DNA of 46,008 bases from Vibrio gelatinilyticus (GCF_022836845.1 NZ_JAJNNZ010000021.1:1-46008); one strand, 5' to 3'. Positions 17,621 through 25,575 are shown, numbered from the stretch's first letter. The notes: generated from the sequence alone by a model not told the origin. Numbers and translations: made by a program.

Positions 17621-17787
17621 GTCACTCTCATTCTCTGCTAAAGACCACCCTGTTGAGTCATCCAATCTAGGGCTTTACAATGGCCATTTTGAACCGATTT
17701 TTCCATGCCTTATTCTAACACTATTCAGTGCTGAATAAGTACATACGTAAATTGGGGTTATCTGGATGCGTACAACTATCAATCAAT

Positions 17788-18036
17788 TGTGCATAACTCT
17801 GTGGATTGCGTGAATAAAGTAGCTTTTGATCTTTTGATCCACAATATGTAGTAATGATCGTGATTTTTCTGTGTGTAAATTAAATACTATCCCCAATGCC
17901 TCATCACGATCTAGCGCCCGACAGTTGACGCTTTCCTACAGCTCACAAAGAAATTTACCACAGAGTTATCCACAGAATTTTCTGCACAAAATGATCACAA
18001 AATCGATCGCAATAAAAAAGCCGAGATCTAATGATC
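17788..18036. other. DnaA-box / GATC cluster with a 17-bp inverted repeat
   Basis: Two perfect DnaA boxes (TTATGCACA on minus, 17788-17796; TTATCCACA on plus, 17966-17974) sit in a 17-bp inverted repeat (CCACAGAGTTATNCACA; arms 17788-17804 and 17958-17974; 16 of 17 bases equal) around a 153-bp spacer. One-mismatch boxes lie at 17835-17843, 17870-17878, 17872-17880, 17954-17962 and 17980-17988. Eight GATC sites occur at 17828, 17836, 17856, 17908, 17993, 18005, 18025 and 18033. This looks like a DnaA-binding, Dam/SeqA-sensitive element. It is not oriC by gene context (no mioC or mnmG). No gene is seen here; it also forms the upstream region of glpE. Confidence 0.65.
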
Positions 18037-18047
18037 TCGGCTTTTTC
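18014..18047. terminator. Terminator after rpoH
   Basis: A 10-bp stem GCCGAGATC/GATCTCGGC plus flank (18020-18041) has an A-run at 18014-18019, giving U's on the minus strand after rpoH, and a T-run on the right. It is bidirectional in form. Confidence 0.85.
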
Positions 18048-18071
18048 AATATTCTTTCTTTTTTGGTGCTG

Positions 18072-18929
18072 TTAGAACTCACCAACCGCCAGTTTCAGCT
18101 TCTTCATCGCATTCTTTTCTAACTGTCGAATACGTTCTGCTGAAACACTGTACATTTCAGCAAGTTCTTGCAGCGTGGACTTCTCATCGTTTAACCAGCG
18201 AGAGCGAACAATATGCTGACTGCGCTCATCTAAGCTTGCCAGTGCATGGCCTAAACGAGTATTGGTATGATCTTCCCAGTTCTGGGCTTCAACGTGTTCT
18301 GCAACATCAGAAGCTTTGTCTTCTAAATACAACACAGGCGCGGAGTATGATGCCGCAGAGTCATCGTCATCAGAAGGCATTTCGAACGTAGCGTCCTGCG
18401 CCGCTAAGCGAGATTCCATTTCGCGAACCTCTGACGGTTCAACACCCAATTCACGAGCAACAGTTTCAACTTCTCCGTTGTTAAACCACCCTAAACGCTT
18501 TTTCGATTTGCGTAGGTTGAAAAACAGTTTTCGTTGAGCCTTGGTGGTTGCGATTTTCACAATACGCCAGTTTCTCAGCACGTATTCATGAATTTCGGCT
18601 TTAATCCAGTGTACCGCAAATGAAACCAGACGAACCCCCACTTCTGGGTTGAAACGTTTGACCGCCTTCATTAGGCCAATATTGCCTTCTTGAACAAGGT
18701 CAGCCATTGGTAGGCCGTAACCAGAGTATCCACGAGCAACATGAACAACAAAACGAAGATGTGACAAAATCAGGCCTTTTGCAGCCTCAATCTCACCTTT
18801 GTAATGCAATCGCTCGGCAAGTTCACGTTCTTCGTCTGGCGTTAGCATCGGGTAGCTGTTTGCTGAACGAATATAGCTGTCTAAGCTATCTTGTGTCACT
18901 AAAGCCATTGGATAAGCTTGTTTAGTCAT
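18072..18929 (-). CDS. rpoH: RNA polymerase heat-shock sigma factor sigma-32
   Basis: RpoH directs RNA polymerase to chaperone and protease genes on heat or protein stress. The 285-residue protein matches E. coli nearly throughout: region 2 (LSHLRFVVHVARGYSGYGLPMADLVQEGNIGLMKAVKRFNP), region C (QRKLFFNLRKSKKRLGWF), important for FtsH/DnaK-linked control, and a region 4.2 helix-turn-helix (STLQELAEMYSVSAERIRQLEKNAMKKL). The start is ATG with a GAGGAAG ribosome-binding site. The gene lies next to ftsX, as in E. coli. A perfect DnaA box overlaps its likely promoter, and a terminator follows it. Confidence 0.98.
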   Translation of the reverse strand: MTKQAYPMALVTQDSLDSYIRSANSYPMLTPDEERELAERLHYKGEIEAAKGLILSHLRFVVHVARGYSGYGLPMADLVQEGNIGLMKAVKRFNPEVGVRLVSFAVHWIKAEIHEYVLRNWRIVKIATTKAQRKLFFNLRKSKKRLGWFNNGEVETVARELGVEPSEVREMESRLAAQDATFEMPSDDDDSAASYSAPVLYLEDKASDVAEHVEAQNWEDHTNTRLGHALASLDERSQHIVRSRWLNDEKSTLQELAEMYSVSAERIRQLEKNAMKKLKLAVGEF

Positions 18930-19021
18930 TCACTTCCTCATCAAATCTGATCTGGATATCAACCCACTAAGACCTTATTAATACTGTTGACTATAGCCAA
19001 TAAGATCATAGAAGGGGGTAG

Positions 19022-19051
19022 ATATTATGCACAAATCCTAGTGCTGGGCAA
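19022..19051 (-). promoter_or_regulatory. Candidate rpoH promoter overlapped by a DnaA box
   Basis: On the minus strand TTGCCC (-35, 19046-19051) and TAATAT (-10, 19022-19027) are 18 bp apart. A perfect DnaA box TTATGCACA (plus strand, 19025-19033) overlaps the -10. In E. coli DnaA binds the rpoH promoter region and represses it, so the same control is plausible here. Confidence 0.5.
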
Positions 19052-19100
19052 GTCATATGCCGCTTAAAGTTTGATCGCCTCTCAATATGACAAGCGAAGT

Positions 19101-20063
19101 TTAGGTCGGTTCAATCTGTTTGAGATGACGCTTAACAGACACTCGCGCCGCCCCAATACCTAAGAATATCCCGAGCATCAGAATTAGCAAGGTCTCATCC
19201 CAGCTTAAGCCAATTAACCTAAACTCACTGTCGTACAGATCAGCAAGGGTACTTACCGCACTGTTTAGCAAAATGGTAATCAAGGCGGTCAACAGCCACG
19301 CAACTGATGCGCCAATAAGTCCATACCACATGCCAGAATATAAGTAAGGACGAAGAATATAAGGATCTGTCGCGCCAATTAACTTCATCGTCTGTATTTC
19401 TTCTTTATTAGCTAACACGTTGAAACGCAAAGTATTGCCCACTATGAGAAACACCGAAACCAGCATGAGAACCGAGAGAGTGATCACTAACGTCGTCGCT
19501 AGATTTTGAATCGCACCAAAGCGTGACAGCCAATCTTCATCGGTTCGGATATCAATCACGCTCTTTTGCTGACCCAGTTTATCTATTAAGCTCTGATGAC
19601 TGCTTTGCGATAACTGCTTTGGTTCGATAATCAATACCGCCGGTAGGGCATAACCTTCCAATACACTGAGCGCTTGATCTAAACCTGAATGCTCACTGAG
19701 ATCGGCAAGGCCTTGCTGCGGCGTGATGTACTTGACCGAAGACACTTCGGGCCAGGTTTCGACCTGATCTTTTAAAATAAGTGCTCTTGCATCAGGAGAC
19801 CCCACCTGCAAATAGGCCGAAATATTCGAGTGATTGACACTCTTATCGGCTACCGCTGCCACATTTTTACCCAGCAAGTACAAGCAGGATGGCATGGTCA
19901 ATGCCATTGAAATCACTGCGAGTGTCAACATGTTACCTAGCGGTCTTTGCCATAACTGCGATAGCGCATTTTTGGCCTGCTTCCAGTGGATAACAAAAAA
20001 GCCATCGGACTTTAAGTGATGTCTTGCACCACTTTTGGTTTTCAATTTGTTTTTCTTAAACAT
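19101..20063 (-). CDS. ftsX: Cell-division ABC transporter subunit FtsX
   Basis: FtsX is the membrane half of FtsEX, which joins the divisome and activates cell-wall amidases through EnvC. The 320-residue protein has a cytoplasmic tail, a first helix near residues 42-62, a periplasmic domain, then three more helices with the conserved NKEEIQTMKLIGATDPYILRPYLYSG segment. I start it at 20063 (MFKKNK, ATG), which overlaps the ftsE stop by eight bases. A GTG at 20078 is possible but gives no better ribosome-binding site. It ends about 170 bases before rpoH. Confidence 0.96.
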   Translation of the reverse strand: MFKKNKLKTKSGARHHLKSDGFFVIHWKQAKNALSQLWQRPLGNMLTLAVISMALTMPSCLYLLGKNVAAVADKSVNHSNISAYLQVGSPDARALILKDQVETWPEVSSVKYITPQQGLADLSEHSGLDQALSVLEGYALPAVLIIEPKQLSQSSHQSLIDKLGQQKSVIDIRTDEDWLSRFGAIQNLATTLVITLSVLMLVSVFLIVGNTLRFNVLANKEEIQTMKLIGATDPYILRPYLYSGMWYGLIGASVAWLLTALITILLNSAVSTLADLYDSEFRLIGLSWDETLLILMLGIFLGIGAARVSVKRHLKQIEPT

Positions 20064-20727
20064 GACCACCAGCCTCACTTAGAAAGCCCTGATTAAGCTC
20101 CAAATAACGATACTGAGGTCGAGATTCCACAAGCTGGGTGTCGTGAGTTGCCAGCAAGATTGAAACACCAGCACGGTTAAACTCTTCAAGCAAGTGCAAA
20201 ACCTTATTTGATAACTCAGGATCTAAGTTACCTGTAGGTTCATCGGCAAGTAGCACTGTAGGGCGATTAACGACCGCTCGTGCGATCCCAACACGCTGCT
20301 GTTCACCGCCTGAGAGCTGACTAGGTAAACAACGCGCTTTATCTAGTAAACCGGTCTTGTCCAGAGCAGCTGAAACCCTACGTTTGATCTCATGCTCATT
20401 GATCGATTCAATTCTCATCGGCAACGCCACGTTATCAAAAACACTTCTATCCATGAGCAAACGATGATCTTGAAATACAATTCCAATGTTGCGTCTAAGG
20501 AAAGGGATATCTTTAATTGGGATTCGGGTAATGTCATGTTTATTAAATAGGATGCGTCCATCTGTTGGGCGTTCAAGTGCGCAAATTAGCTTCAATAATG
20601 TACTTTTACCCGCACCTGAATGGCCTCCTAAAAAAGCCATTTCACCCTTTCGCAAGTGGAAGTCAACTTTCTGTAGTGCTTGTCGCCCACCACGATAGGC
20701 TTTACTCACTTGTTCAAACTTGATCAC
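20056..20727 (-). CDS. ftsE: Cell-division ATP-binding protein FtsE
   Basis: FtsE is the ATPase partner of FtsX. The 223-residue protein has all ABC motifs in order: Walker A GGHSGAGKST (about 34-43), Q-loop FQDHRLL, signature LSGGEQQRVGIARA, Walker B VLLADEPTGNLD and the switch His in LATHD. The start codon is GTG with a strong GAGGAAG ribosome-binding site. It overlaps ftsX. A terminator-like hairpin lies between ftsY and ftsE, so ftsEX may be partly uncoupled from ftsY, unlike the simple ftsYEX operon of E. coli (inference). Confidence 0.97.
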   Translation of the reverse strand: MIKFEQVSKAYRGGRQALQKVDFHLRKGEMAFLGGHSGAGKSTLLKLICALERPTDGRILFNKHDITRIPIKDIPFLRRNIGIVFQDHRLLMDRSVFDNVALPMRIESINEHEIKRRVSAALDKTGLLDKARCLPSQLSGGEQQRVGIARAVVNRPTVLLADEPTGNLDPELSNKVLHLLEEFNRAGVSILLATHDTQLVESRPQYRYLELNQGFLSEAGGHV

Positions 20728-20803
20728 AAACTCTTCCTCTGACGTCTCAGAATATCTGCAGTATTAGTGTGTAACGAATCAGAAGCTCCTTTCTGATCCA
20801 TAG

Positions 20804-20831
20804 AGAAAAAGAGATGCTATGCATCCCTCTT
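20804..20831 (-). terminator. Terminator or attenuator between ftsY and ftsE
   Basis: On the minus strand GAGGGATGC/GCATCTC (20811-20829) pairs with one G-U, with a 3-nt loop, followed by five Ts (20806-20810). It lies right after ftsY. Confidence 0.6.
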
Positions 20832-20837
20832 GTTCTA

Positions 20838-22052
20838 TTAGTCTTCTCTGCTGAATAGCGCTTCAATAAAGTCATGCGACTTGAATTGACGCAGATCATC
20901 AATACCCTCACCAACCCCAATGTAACGAATTGGGATCTCGAACTGATCTGCAATGGCAAAGATTACGCCACCTTTCGCCGTACCATCCAGTTTGGTTAAG
21001 GTGATCCCTGTTAATGGGGCAACCTCACTAAATAATTTCGCCTGACTAATCGCGTTTTGCCCTGTACCGGCATCAAGCGTTAGCATAATTTCATGAGGTG
21101 CAGAGTCGTCCACTTTCTTCATTACCCGGACGATTTTACGCAGCTCTTCCATCAAGTTAGCTTTGTTTTGTAAACGGCCAGCGGTATCGGCAATAACAAC
21201 ATCCACACCACGAGCTTTTGCCGCTTCAATAGCATCGTAAATAACAGAGGCGCTGTCTGCTCCCGTATGCTGTGCAATCACGGGAACTTGATTTCGTTCA
21301 CCCCAAACTTGCAATTGCTCGACCGCTGCAGCTCTGAACGTATCGCCAGCAGCCAACATCACTTTCTTGCCTTGAGCTTGAAACTGTTTAGCTAATTTGC
21401 CAATAGTGGTGGTTTTCCCTACACCATTAACACCCACCATAAGAATGACATACGGCGTTTTACTGGTATCCACTTCTAATGGTTTCTCTACGTGGCTCAG
21501 TATATCGGCCATCTCTTCTTTCAATAATCCGTATAGGGCCTCACCGTCTTTCAGGTCTTTCTTAGAGGCTTTTTCCGTCAAGCTATCAATGATCTTGACG
21601 GTGGTATTCATTCCCACATCTGCAATTAATAATTGCTCTTCAAGCTCTTCAAACAGCTCATCATCGATCTGTTTGCCTTTGAACATACCGAAGAAGCCCG
21701 AACCTATATTCGCTTTGGTTCGACTCAAGCTGCGCGTTAGACGAACAAAAAAGCTCTCTGTCGGCTTTTCTTGCTCTACGATTCTAGGCTCTTTTGCTCG
21801 CTCTTCTGCTTCTGCTTCTGCTTCTGCTTCTGCTTCTGCTTCTGCTTCTGCTTCTGCTTCTGCTTCTGCAAGAACATTCTCTAGCTCTGGCTCTGCTCGC
21901 TCAATATCGGCTTGCTCTGACGATGCCGTCGTATCCGCTGTACTTTGTTTTTCCAAGCCCTCTTGAGACTGTTCATTTTGCTTGTTCTCGCTTTGTTCTT
22001 CATCGCCAAAACCAAGCCAAGAGAGTAATCCGCGTTTTTTCTTTTCTGTCAT
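20838..22052 (-). CDS. ftsY: Signal recognition particle receptor FtsY
   Basis: FtsY docks SRP–ribosome complexes at the membrane for insertion of inner-membrane proteins. The 404-residue protein has a basic amphipathic N-terminus (MTEKKKRGLLSWLGFG), an acidic A domain, then the NG GTPase: G1 GVNGVGKTTTIGKLA, DTFRAAAVEQL, G3 DTAGRLQNKANLMEEL and G4 TKLDGTAKGG. The start at 22052 is ATG; a TTG three codons upstream is less likely. The A domain contains about eleven Ala-Glu pairs coded by a 6-bp tandem repeat. It is divergent from rsmD, as in E. coli. Confidence 0.97.
   Translation of the reverse strand: MTEKKKRGLLSWLGFGDEEQSENKQNEQSQEGLEKQSTADTTASSEQADIERAEPELENVLAEAEAEAEAEAEAEAEAEAEAEERAKEPRIVEQEKPTESFFVRLTRSLSRTKANIGSGFFGMFKGKQIDDELFEELEEQLLIADVGMNTTVKIIDSLTEKASKKDLKDGEALYGLLKEEMADILSHVEKPLEVDTSKTPYVILMVGVNGVGKTTTIGKLAKQFQAQGKKVMLAAGDTFRAAAVEQLQVWGERNQVPVIAQHTGADSASVIYDAIEAAKARGVDVVIADTAGRLQNKANLMEELRKIVRVMKKVDDSAPHEIMLTLDAGTGQNAISQAKLFSEVAPLTGITLTKLDGTAKGGVIFAIADQFEIPIRYIGVGEGIDDLRQFKSHDFIEALFSRED
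21805..21870 (-). repeat. Hexanucleotide tandem repeat inside ftsY
   Basis: Ten perfect copies of TCTGCT plus one TCTGCA stand in tandem (66 bp). Read on the coding strand they are GCAGAA, giving an Ala-Glu dipeptide run in the acidic A domain. Gain or loss of units keeps the reading frame, so the A-domain length could vary between strains. Confidence 0.95.
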
Positions 22053-22238
22053 CTGGAGCAATCCTAGAGCGTGCTTTTCAAATATCTAAATCATGGCATG
22101 AGCTTATCTTTGTATTAAACAAATTATGACAAAGCAGTGAAAAGTTTTATCCTAAATTGATACACTTTATCATTTGTCGAAATACACCCATGCTTTAGGG
22201 CTAGGTATAATATCACTTTATTGGCGGTCAAAAAATCA

Positions 22239-22838
22239 ATGGTTAGACGTCGCAAGCAAACCCCATCACAAAAAACAGCCTCAATTGGCAGTGTTCGCAT
22301 TATTAGCGGACTGTGGAGAGGGCGAAAACTCCCTGTTCACGATGCACAAGGGCTTCGCCCAACGACCGATCGAGTTAAAGAAACGCTCTTTAACTGGCTC
22401 GCTCAAGACATTCCACACGCTAAGTGTCTTGATGTCTTTTCTGGCTCGGGGGGCTTAGGCTTCGAGGCTGCATCGCGTCAGGCCGAGCTGGTCACTATGG
22501 TGGAACTTAATGATCAAGCATTCCGACAGATTAAGGAAAATATAGAGCGGGTGGCTGCTACCAATATCGAAGTACACCACGGTGACGCTTTGCAATACTT
22601 GGCTCAGTCTGGGCAAGCTTATGACGTTGTCTTTATCGACCCTCCTTTTCGACAAGGTTTGTTGGCCGAAACTATCGATAAGTTGGAAAGCAATGGATGG
22701 CTGGCACGAAATGCCGTAGTTTATATAGAGACAGAAAAAGAACTTGAGCTACCGAACCTTCCAGAACATTGGCAGCTAACAAAAGAGAAAACAGCAGGAC
22801 AGGTCTGTTATCGCTTATTTGAGAGGAATGAAAAATGA
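22239..22838 (+). CDS. rsmD: 16S rRNA (guanine-966-N2)-methyltransferase
   Basis: RsmD methylates G966 of 16S rRNA in the small subunit. The 199-residue protein matches E. coli RsmD (198): RIISGLWRGRKLPV at the N-terminus, GLRPTTDRVKETLFNWL, SAM-binding LDVFSGSGGLGFEA, and the catalytic VVFIDPPFRQG. I start it at the ATG at 22239; a TTG at 22221 extends the frame without a ribosome-binding site. A TATAAT at 22206-22211 may serve as its -10. It is divergent from ftsY, and the stop overlaps the next start (ATGA). Confidence 0.95.
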   Translation: MVRRRKQTPSQKTASIGSVRIISGLWRGRKLPVHDAQGLRPTTDRVKETLFNWLAQDIPHAKCLDVFSGSGGLGFEAASRQAELVTMVELNDQAFRQIKENIERVAATNIEVHHGDALQYLAQSGQAYDVVFIDPPFRQGLLAETIDKLESNGWLARNAVVYIETEKELELPNLPEHWQLTKEKTAGQVCYRLFERNEK

Positions 22839-23101
22839 AAATACTTCTGCTAATAGCTAAAGCCGCTATAGCCTTTGTTTGGTTTGTATTGCTGGTGAAT
22901 ATTTTTCATCCTTTTCCAGGAAAAGCAGCCATTGCCTTATACATAATGACGGCTTTTCTGTTTATGATGCACGGTGTTCAAATGCTGATTTTCATCGGTG
23001 CATTCGGTGAAAAGGTCAATATGTCCCGCTGGGAAAAGTGGTCCATTCTGGTATTTGGCATCTTCGCGTTGCTCGATATTCGACGTAAACACATGATGTA
23101 A
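22835..23101 (+). CDS. DUF1145 (YhhL-like) small inner-membrane protein
   Basis: The 88-residue protein has three hydrophobic segments (about 4-23, 30-55, 68-80) and a basic C-terminus (DIRRKHMM). It matches the DUF1145 family, whose E. coli member YhhL also directly follows rsmD. Its function is unknown. Its ATG overlaps the rsmD stop by four bases, so the two are translated in a coupled manner. A strong terminator follows directly. Confidence 0.88.
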   Translation: MKILLLIAKAAIAFVWFVLLVNIFHPFPGKAAIALYIMTAFLFMMHGVQMLIFIGAFGEKVNMSRWEKWSILVFGIFALLDIRRKHMM

Positions 23102-23128
23102 AAAAAGCCGCTTAAAGCGGCTTTTTTA
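23100..23128. terminator. Bidirectional terminator between DUF1145 gene and yhgN
   Basis: An AGCCGCT/AGCGGCT stem (23106-23122) with a 3-nt loop has A's on the left and six T's on the right, so it serves the plus-strand operon and possibly yhgN. Confidence 0.85.
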
Positions 23129-23156
23129 TTGCGTATCACATTAGCGCCTGATAACC

Positions 23157-23744
23157 CTACCCACCTAAATAGCTTTTCACACCATTTAAGAACATTTGCG
23201 TCGAAATCATTACCAATAACAATCCCATCAACCTTTCGATGGCTTTCAGGCCTCTTTCGCCGAGCATTTTATGGAAGAAGTTGTAGAACATGAGAATGAA
23301 GAAAGTGGTTCCCCATGCAATCATCACCGCTCCAGAAAGCTCCAAAAGTTGATCTGGATTCTGGGTAGACAGCAACAGCAAAGACGCGATCACGGATGGA
23401 CCTGCAATCATTGGTATCGCCATTGGAACAAAAAACGGCTCTTCACCCGCGGCCAAACCCGTCACACTTCCTGTCTGTGGGAAGATCATGCGAATGGCAA
23501 TAATAAAGAGGATGATCCCGCCTGAAATACTGAGCGTTTCAGGTTCGACATGTAAGAAGCTTAGAATACTTTGTCCCGCGAAAAGGAACAGCAGTAAAAT
23601 AGCCAGCGCGAAAAACAGCTCTCTTACGAGTACTATCCGACGCCTTTTAGGGTCGAGATGCTTAAGTATCGACAATACGATAGGTAGGTTCCCTAGAGGA
23701 TCCATGATTAAAAACAACATAGTCGCTGCGGATAGAATATCCAT
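23157..23744 (-). CDS. yhgN: YhgN-type MarC family membrane protein
   Basis: The 195-residue protein has six hydrophobic segments and the MarC/UPF0056 hallmarks: FLIMDPLGNLPIVLSIL near the start and VPMAIPMIAGPSVIASLLLLS in the middle. It is close to E. coli YhgN. MarC proteins were once tied to multidrug resistance, but that role did not hold up and the function is open. The start is ATG. It is convergent with the rsmD operon. Confidence 0.9.
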   Translation of the reverse strand: MDILSAATMLFLIMDPLGNLPIVLSILKHLDPKRRRIVLVRELFFALAILLLFLFAGQSILSFLHVEPETLSISGGIILFIIAIRMIFPQTGSVTGLAAGEEPFFVPMAIPMIAGPSVIASLLLLSTQNPDQLLELSGAVMIAWGTTFFILMFYNFFHKMLGERGLKAIERLMGLLLVMISTQMFLNGVKSYLGG

Positions 23745-23813
23745 TGATTACAGCCTGGTAGCGATGGGACATGGCGGCAAGTATAGCAGGGTGATGTGAT
23801 GATTTCGAAGTAC

Positions 23814-23839
23814 AAAAAAAGCAGCCTAGAACGGCTGCT
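23814..23839 (-). terminator. Terminator after yecH
   Basis: AGCAGCC/GGCTGCT (23820-23839) with a 6-nt loop, followed on the minus strand by a run of T's (23814-23820). Confidence 0.75.
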
Positions 23840-23865
23840 TCTCTGAATTCGTGCGACTTGACTGA

Positions 23866-24102
23866 TTAATGTGAACAGACACGTTCTACGTTGAGGTGAA
23901 ATTTACCGTCGGTTAACGTCACTTTCTGTTTTGCGATAAAGAACGTGAGTAGAGACTGAACATCGAATCCCTCTCGACTACAGGTATGAAAACTCACATC
24001 GGTTCCGAAATCCGATGCTATCTTTAGTAATAACTCATCTTGAGACAACGCTTGCTCACGAAGCAAGTTAAGCACTTTGTGTGCATGAACCGATTTCGAC
24101 AT
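23866..24102 (-). CDS. yecH: YecH family putative metal-binding protein
   Basis: The 78-residue cytoplasmic protein matches the YecH (DUF2492) family: an N-terminal VHAHKVLNLL, a central FHTCSREGFDVQSLLTFF and a C-terminal VCSH. The conserved His and Cys residues (HTCS and CSH) look like metal ligands, though no metal is proven here. Its function is unknown. The start is ATG. It has its own terminator, and the upstream gene yhhN on the same strand is 62 bases away, so co-transcription is possible. Confidence 0.88.
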   Translation of the reverse strand: MSKSVHAHKVLNLLREQALSQDELLLKIASDFGTDVSFHTCSREGFDVQSLLTFFIAKQKVTLTDGKFHLNVERVCSH

Positions 24103-24164
24103 TTGTATACACCTCTTACGACATCTAACGTTGATAACTTCTAAAGCTATACCAAACAGGCAAA

Positions 24165-24785
24165 TTATAACACCGAAGCGACGATCAGTGCATGTGATAG
24201 AAAATAACTACCCGAAATTAGATAACGAGCACCTGACCGAGGCCGCTTATATTTTTCAACAGCAAATAGCAGCGCTGAAACAGCCATAATTAGGGCACCC
24301 AAAAAGCCTAAAAAATCACTTTGACTATGAGTGGTTAACCACACTTCCCCGGCACTGCAAACCAATAAAAGTAAGGCACAGCCCATAACTGTCACTGGGA
24401 GCACTAAAGAATCTAAGCGTGGCAACAAAAGGAAAAAGGTGACAACGGCTATACCGACCAACAAAGCGGGAAGCCATAACACCACATCAGACTGTATCTG
24501 CAACCAGAAGAACTTACTGTAAAACACTTGGGCGACTATATACCCCAGAAAGCACATTTTATGGGACAACTTCATGTACCCGGCAGCATCAACGATGAGA
24601 AACAGCCCAAGGCCAGCTACAAGCCAGTAAATCTTTGCAGACCAGCTACCCATTTGGCCGACCACTAACACCATAAGCAAGATATGGGTAAATGAACCAA
24701 AAACAATTGACCAAGAACGATTGTTATTCACTGACGCAAAAATTGATAGTAATGACGACAAAGCAATCGCAAGCCAGCTCCACAT
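24165..24785 (-). CDS. yhhN: YhhN family (lysoplasmalogenase-like) membrane protein
   Basis: The 206-residue protein has about seven to eight hydrophobic helices and fits the YhhN / TMEM86 family, some of whose members cleave lysoplasmalogens. Family features include the Asp in LFLIVDAAGYMKL near residue 66, AGEVWLTTH and FLGALIMAVSALLFA. Activity in Vibrio is not shown. The E. coli homologue also lies in the rsmD–yhhL–yhhM–yhhN cluster, and all four occur close together here. The start is ATG. A large gene-poor stretch lies upstream. Confidence 0.85.
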   Translation of the reverse strand: MWSWLAIALSSLLSIFASVNNNRSWSIVFGSFTHILLMVLVVGQMGSWSAKIYWLVAGLGLFLIVDAAGYMKLSHKMCFLGYIVAQVFYSKFFWLQIQSDVVLWLPALLVGIAVVTFFLLLPRLDSLVLPVTVMGCALLLLVCSAGEVWLTTHSQSDFLGFLGALIMAVSALLFAVEKYKRPRSGARYLISGSYFLSHALIVASVL

Positions 24786-25507
24786 AAACCCACCTATTTA
24801 TAATTTTCGAACCCAGTGTATGTGGCCAATTAGACATGTCCAGTATCAAGCTATAAAAGTTGGACTTACCTTAAAAGAAAAATTCCTTCGCTACACAAGG
24901 CTAAGTAAGCACTCGCCGTTCAAAAGCAGACAAAATTGTAATTTCGGTTATGGTTCTCCCTAATTGCATTTGGCACCAATACCAACAATGATAAAGCAAA
25001 CGTTTGCTTGCTCCTGATGGAGTCTATTAACAATAACATCAGGTAAAGAGCTAGAAATAGGATTTAAAAAGCGATATTTAAAATAATCTACCAATATTAA
25101 TTATCTGTAAATAAAGAGGAAATAATCATCAAACCTTCTAAATTGCACCAATCATCCTACCGGTGAAGCTGAGAGTCATTTTCCTGATTTATCTGCTCAT
25201 TTTGATAAGAAGTGTGGCTTTCAATCCTCGAACACAGTAAACGGCGTGTAATAAATTAGCCTACAATGTGATTTTCTCGCCATCACCACCAGCAGATCAT
25301 CCAAAGCTACCAAACACACAAAGAACAAAAGAGAACAACTATTAACCCACTATTAGGCCATTAAAAACAATAAGTTGAACCCCAAGAAAGGCAAAACAGT
25401 GACAACAACTCACATAATAACCAATAAAAAAACCATGTTTCATTGCCCACATACGGTCATCAATATGAAAGAAAACATACAAAAATGAAGAGTTGGCAAT
25501 AAAATGG
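24786..25507. other. Gene-poor AT-rich stretch
   Basis: About 720 bases hold no convincing reading frame: short frames lack ribosome-binding sites and family resemblance. Two structured features stand out: a perfect PurR-like palindrome (24994-25009), and right after it a CCTGATG/CATCAGG hairpin with a 17-nt loop (25013-25043). The composition is strongly A-rich near 25300-25500. It could be an eroded gene, a regulatory region or hold a small RNA; nothing in the sequence decides this. Confidence 0.5.
24994..25009. promoter_or_regulatory. Perfect PurR/LacI-type palindrome
   Basis: AAGCAAACGTTTGCTT is a perfect 16-bp palindrome. Its core GCAAACGTTTGC is identical to the core of the PurR operator, and its central CG is typical of LacI-family sites. 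No purine gene is adjacent: yhhN starts 209 bases to the left and the next gene on the right lies 567 bases away. Confidence 0.55.
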
Positions 25508-25537
25508 TTGATCAAACACCAAAAGCAGTGCTATTCT
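25508..25537 (+). promoter_or_regulatory. Candidate promoter of the 26-residue peptide gene
   Basis: TTGATC (25508-25513) and TATTCT (25532-25537) with an 18-bp spacer lie 38 bases before the small gene's start codon. Confidence 0.55.
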
Positions 25538-25575
25538 AAATACATAGATTGAAGAATTAAAAAAGGAGCAGTGTT

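Noticed and set aside
17760..18010. The DnaA/GATC cluster as the main oriC
   Set aside because: Neighbours are glpE and rpoH, not mioC, mnmG or parAB, and the R1–R4 box order and 13-mers of oriC are not present.
21805..21870. The tandem repeat as a CRISPR array
   Set aside because: The units are 6 bp, uninterrupted and coding; there are no spacers and no cas genes.
21397..21966. 189-residue frame opposite ftsY
   Set aside because: It is antisense to the conserved FtsY GTPase, and its Ser/Ala run is just the reverse reading of the hexanucleotide repeat.
24721..24963. 80-residue frame into the gene-poor stretch
   Set aside because: It starts inside yhhN on the other strand, has no ribosome-binding site and shows no recognisable motif.
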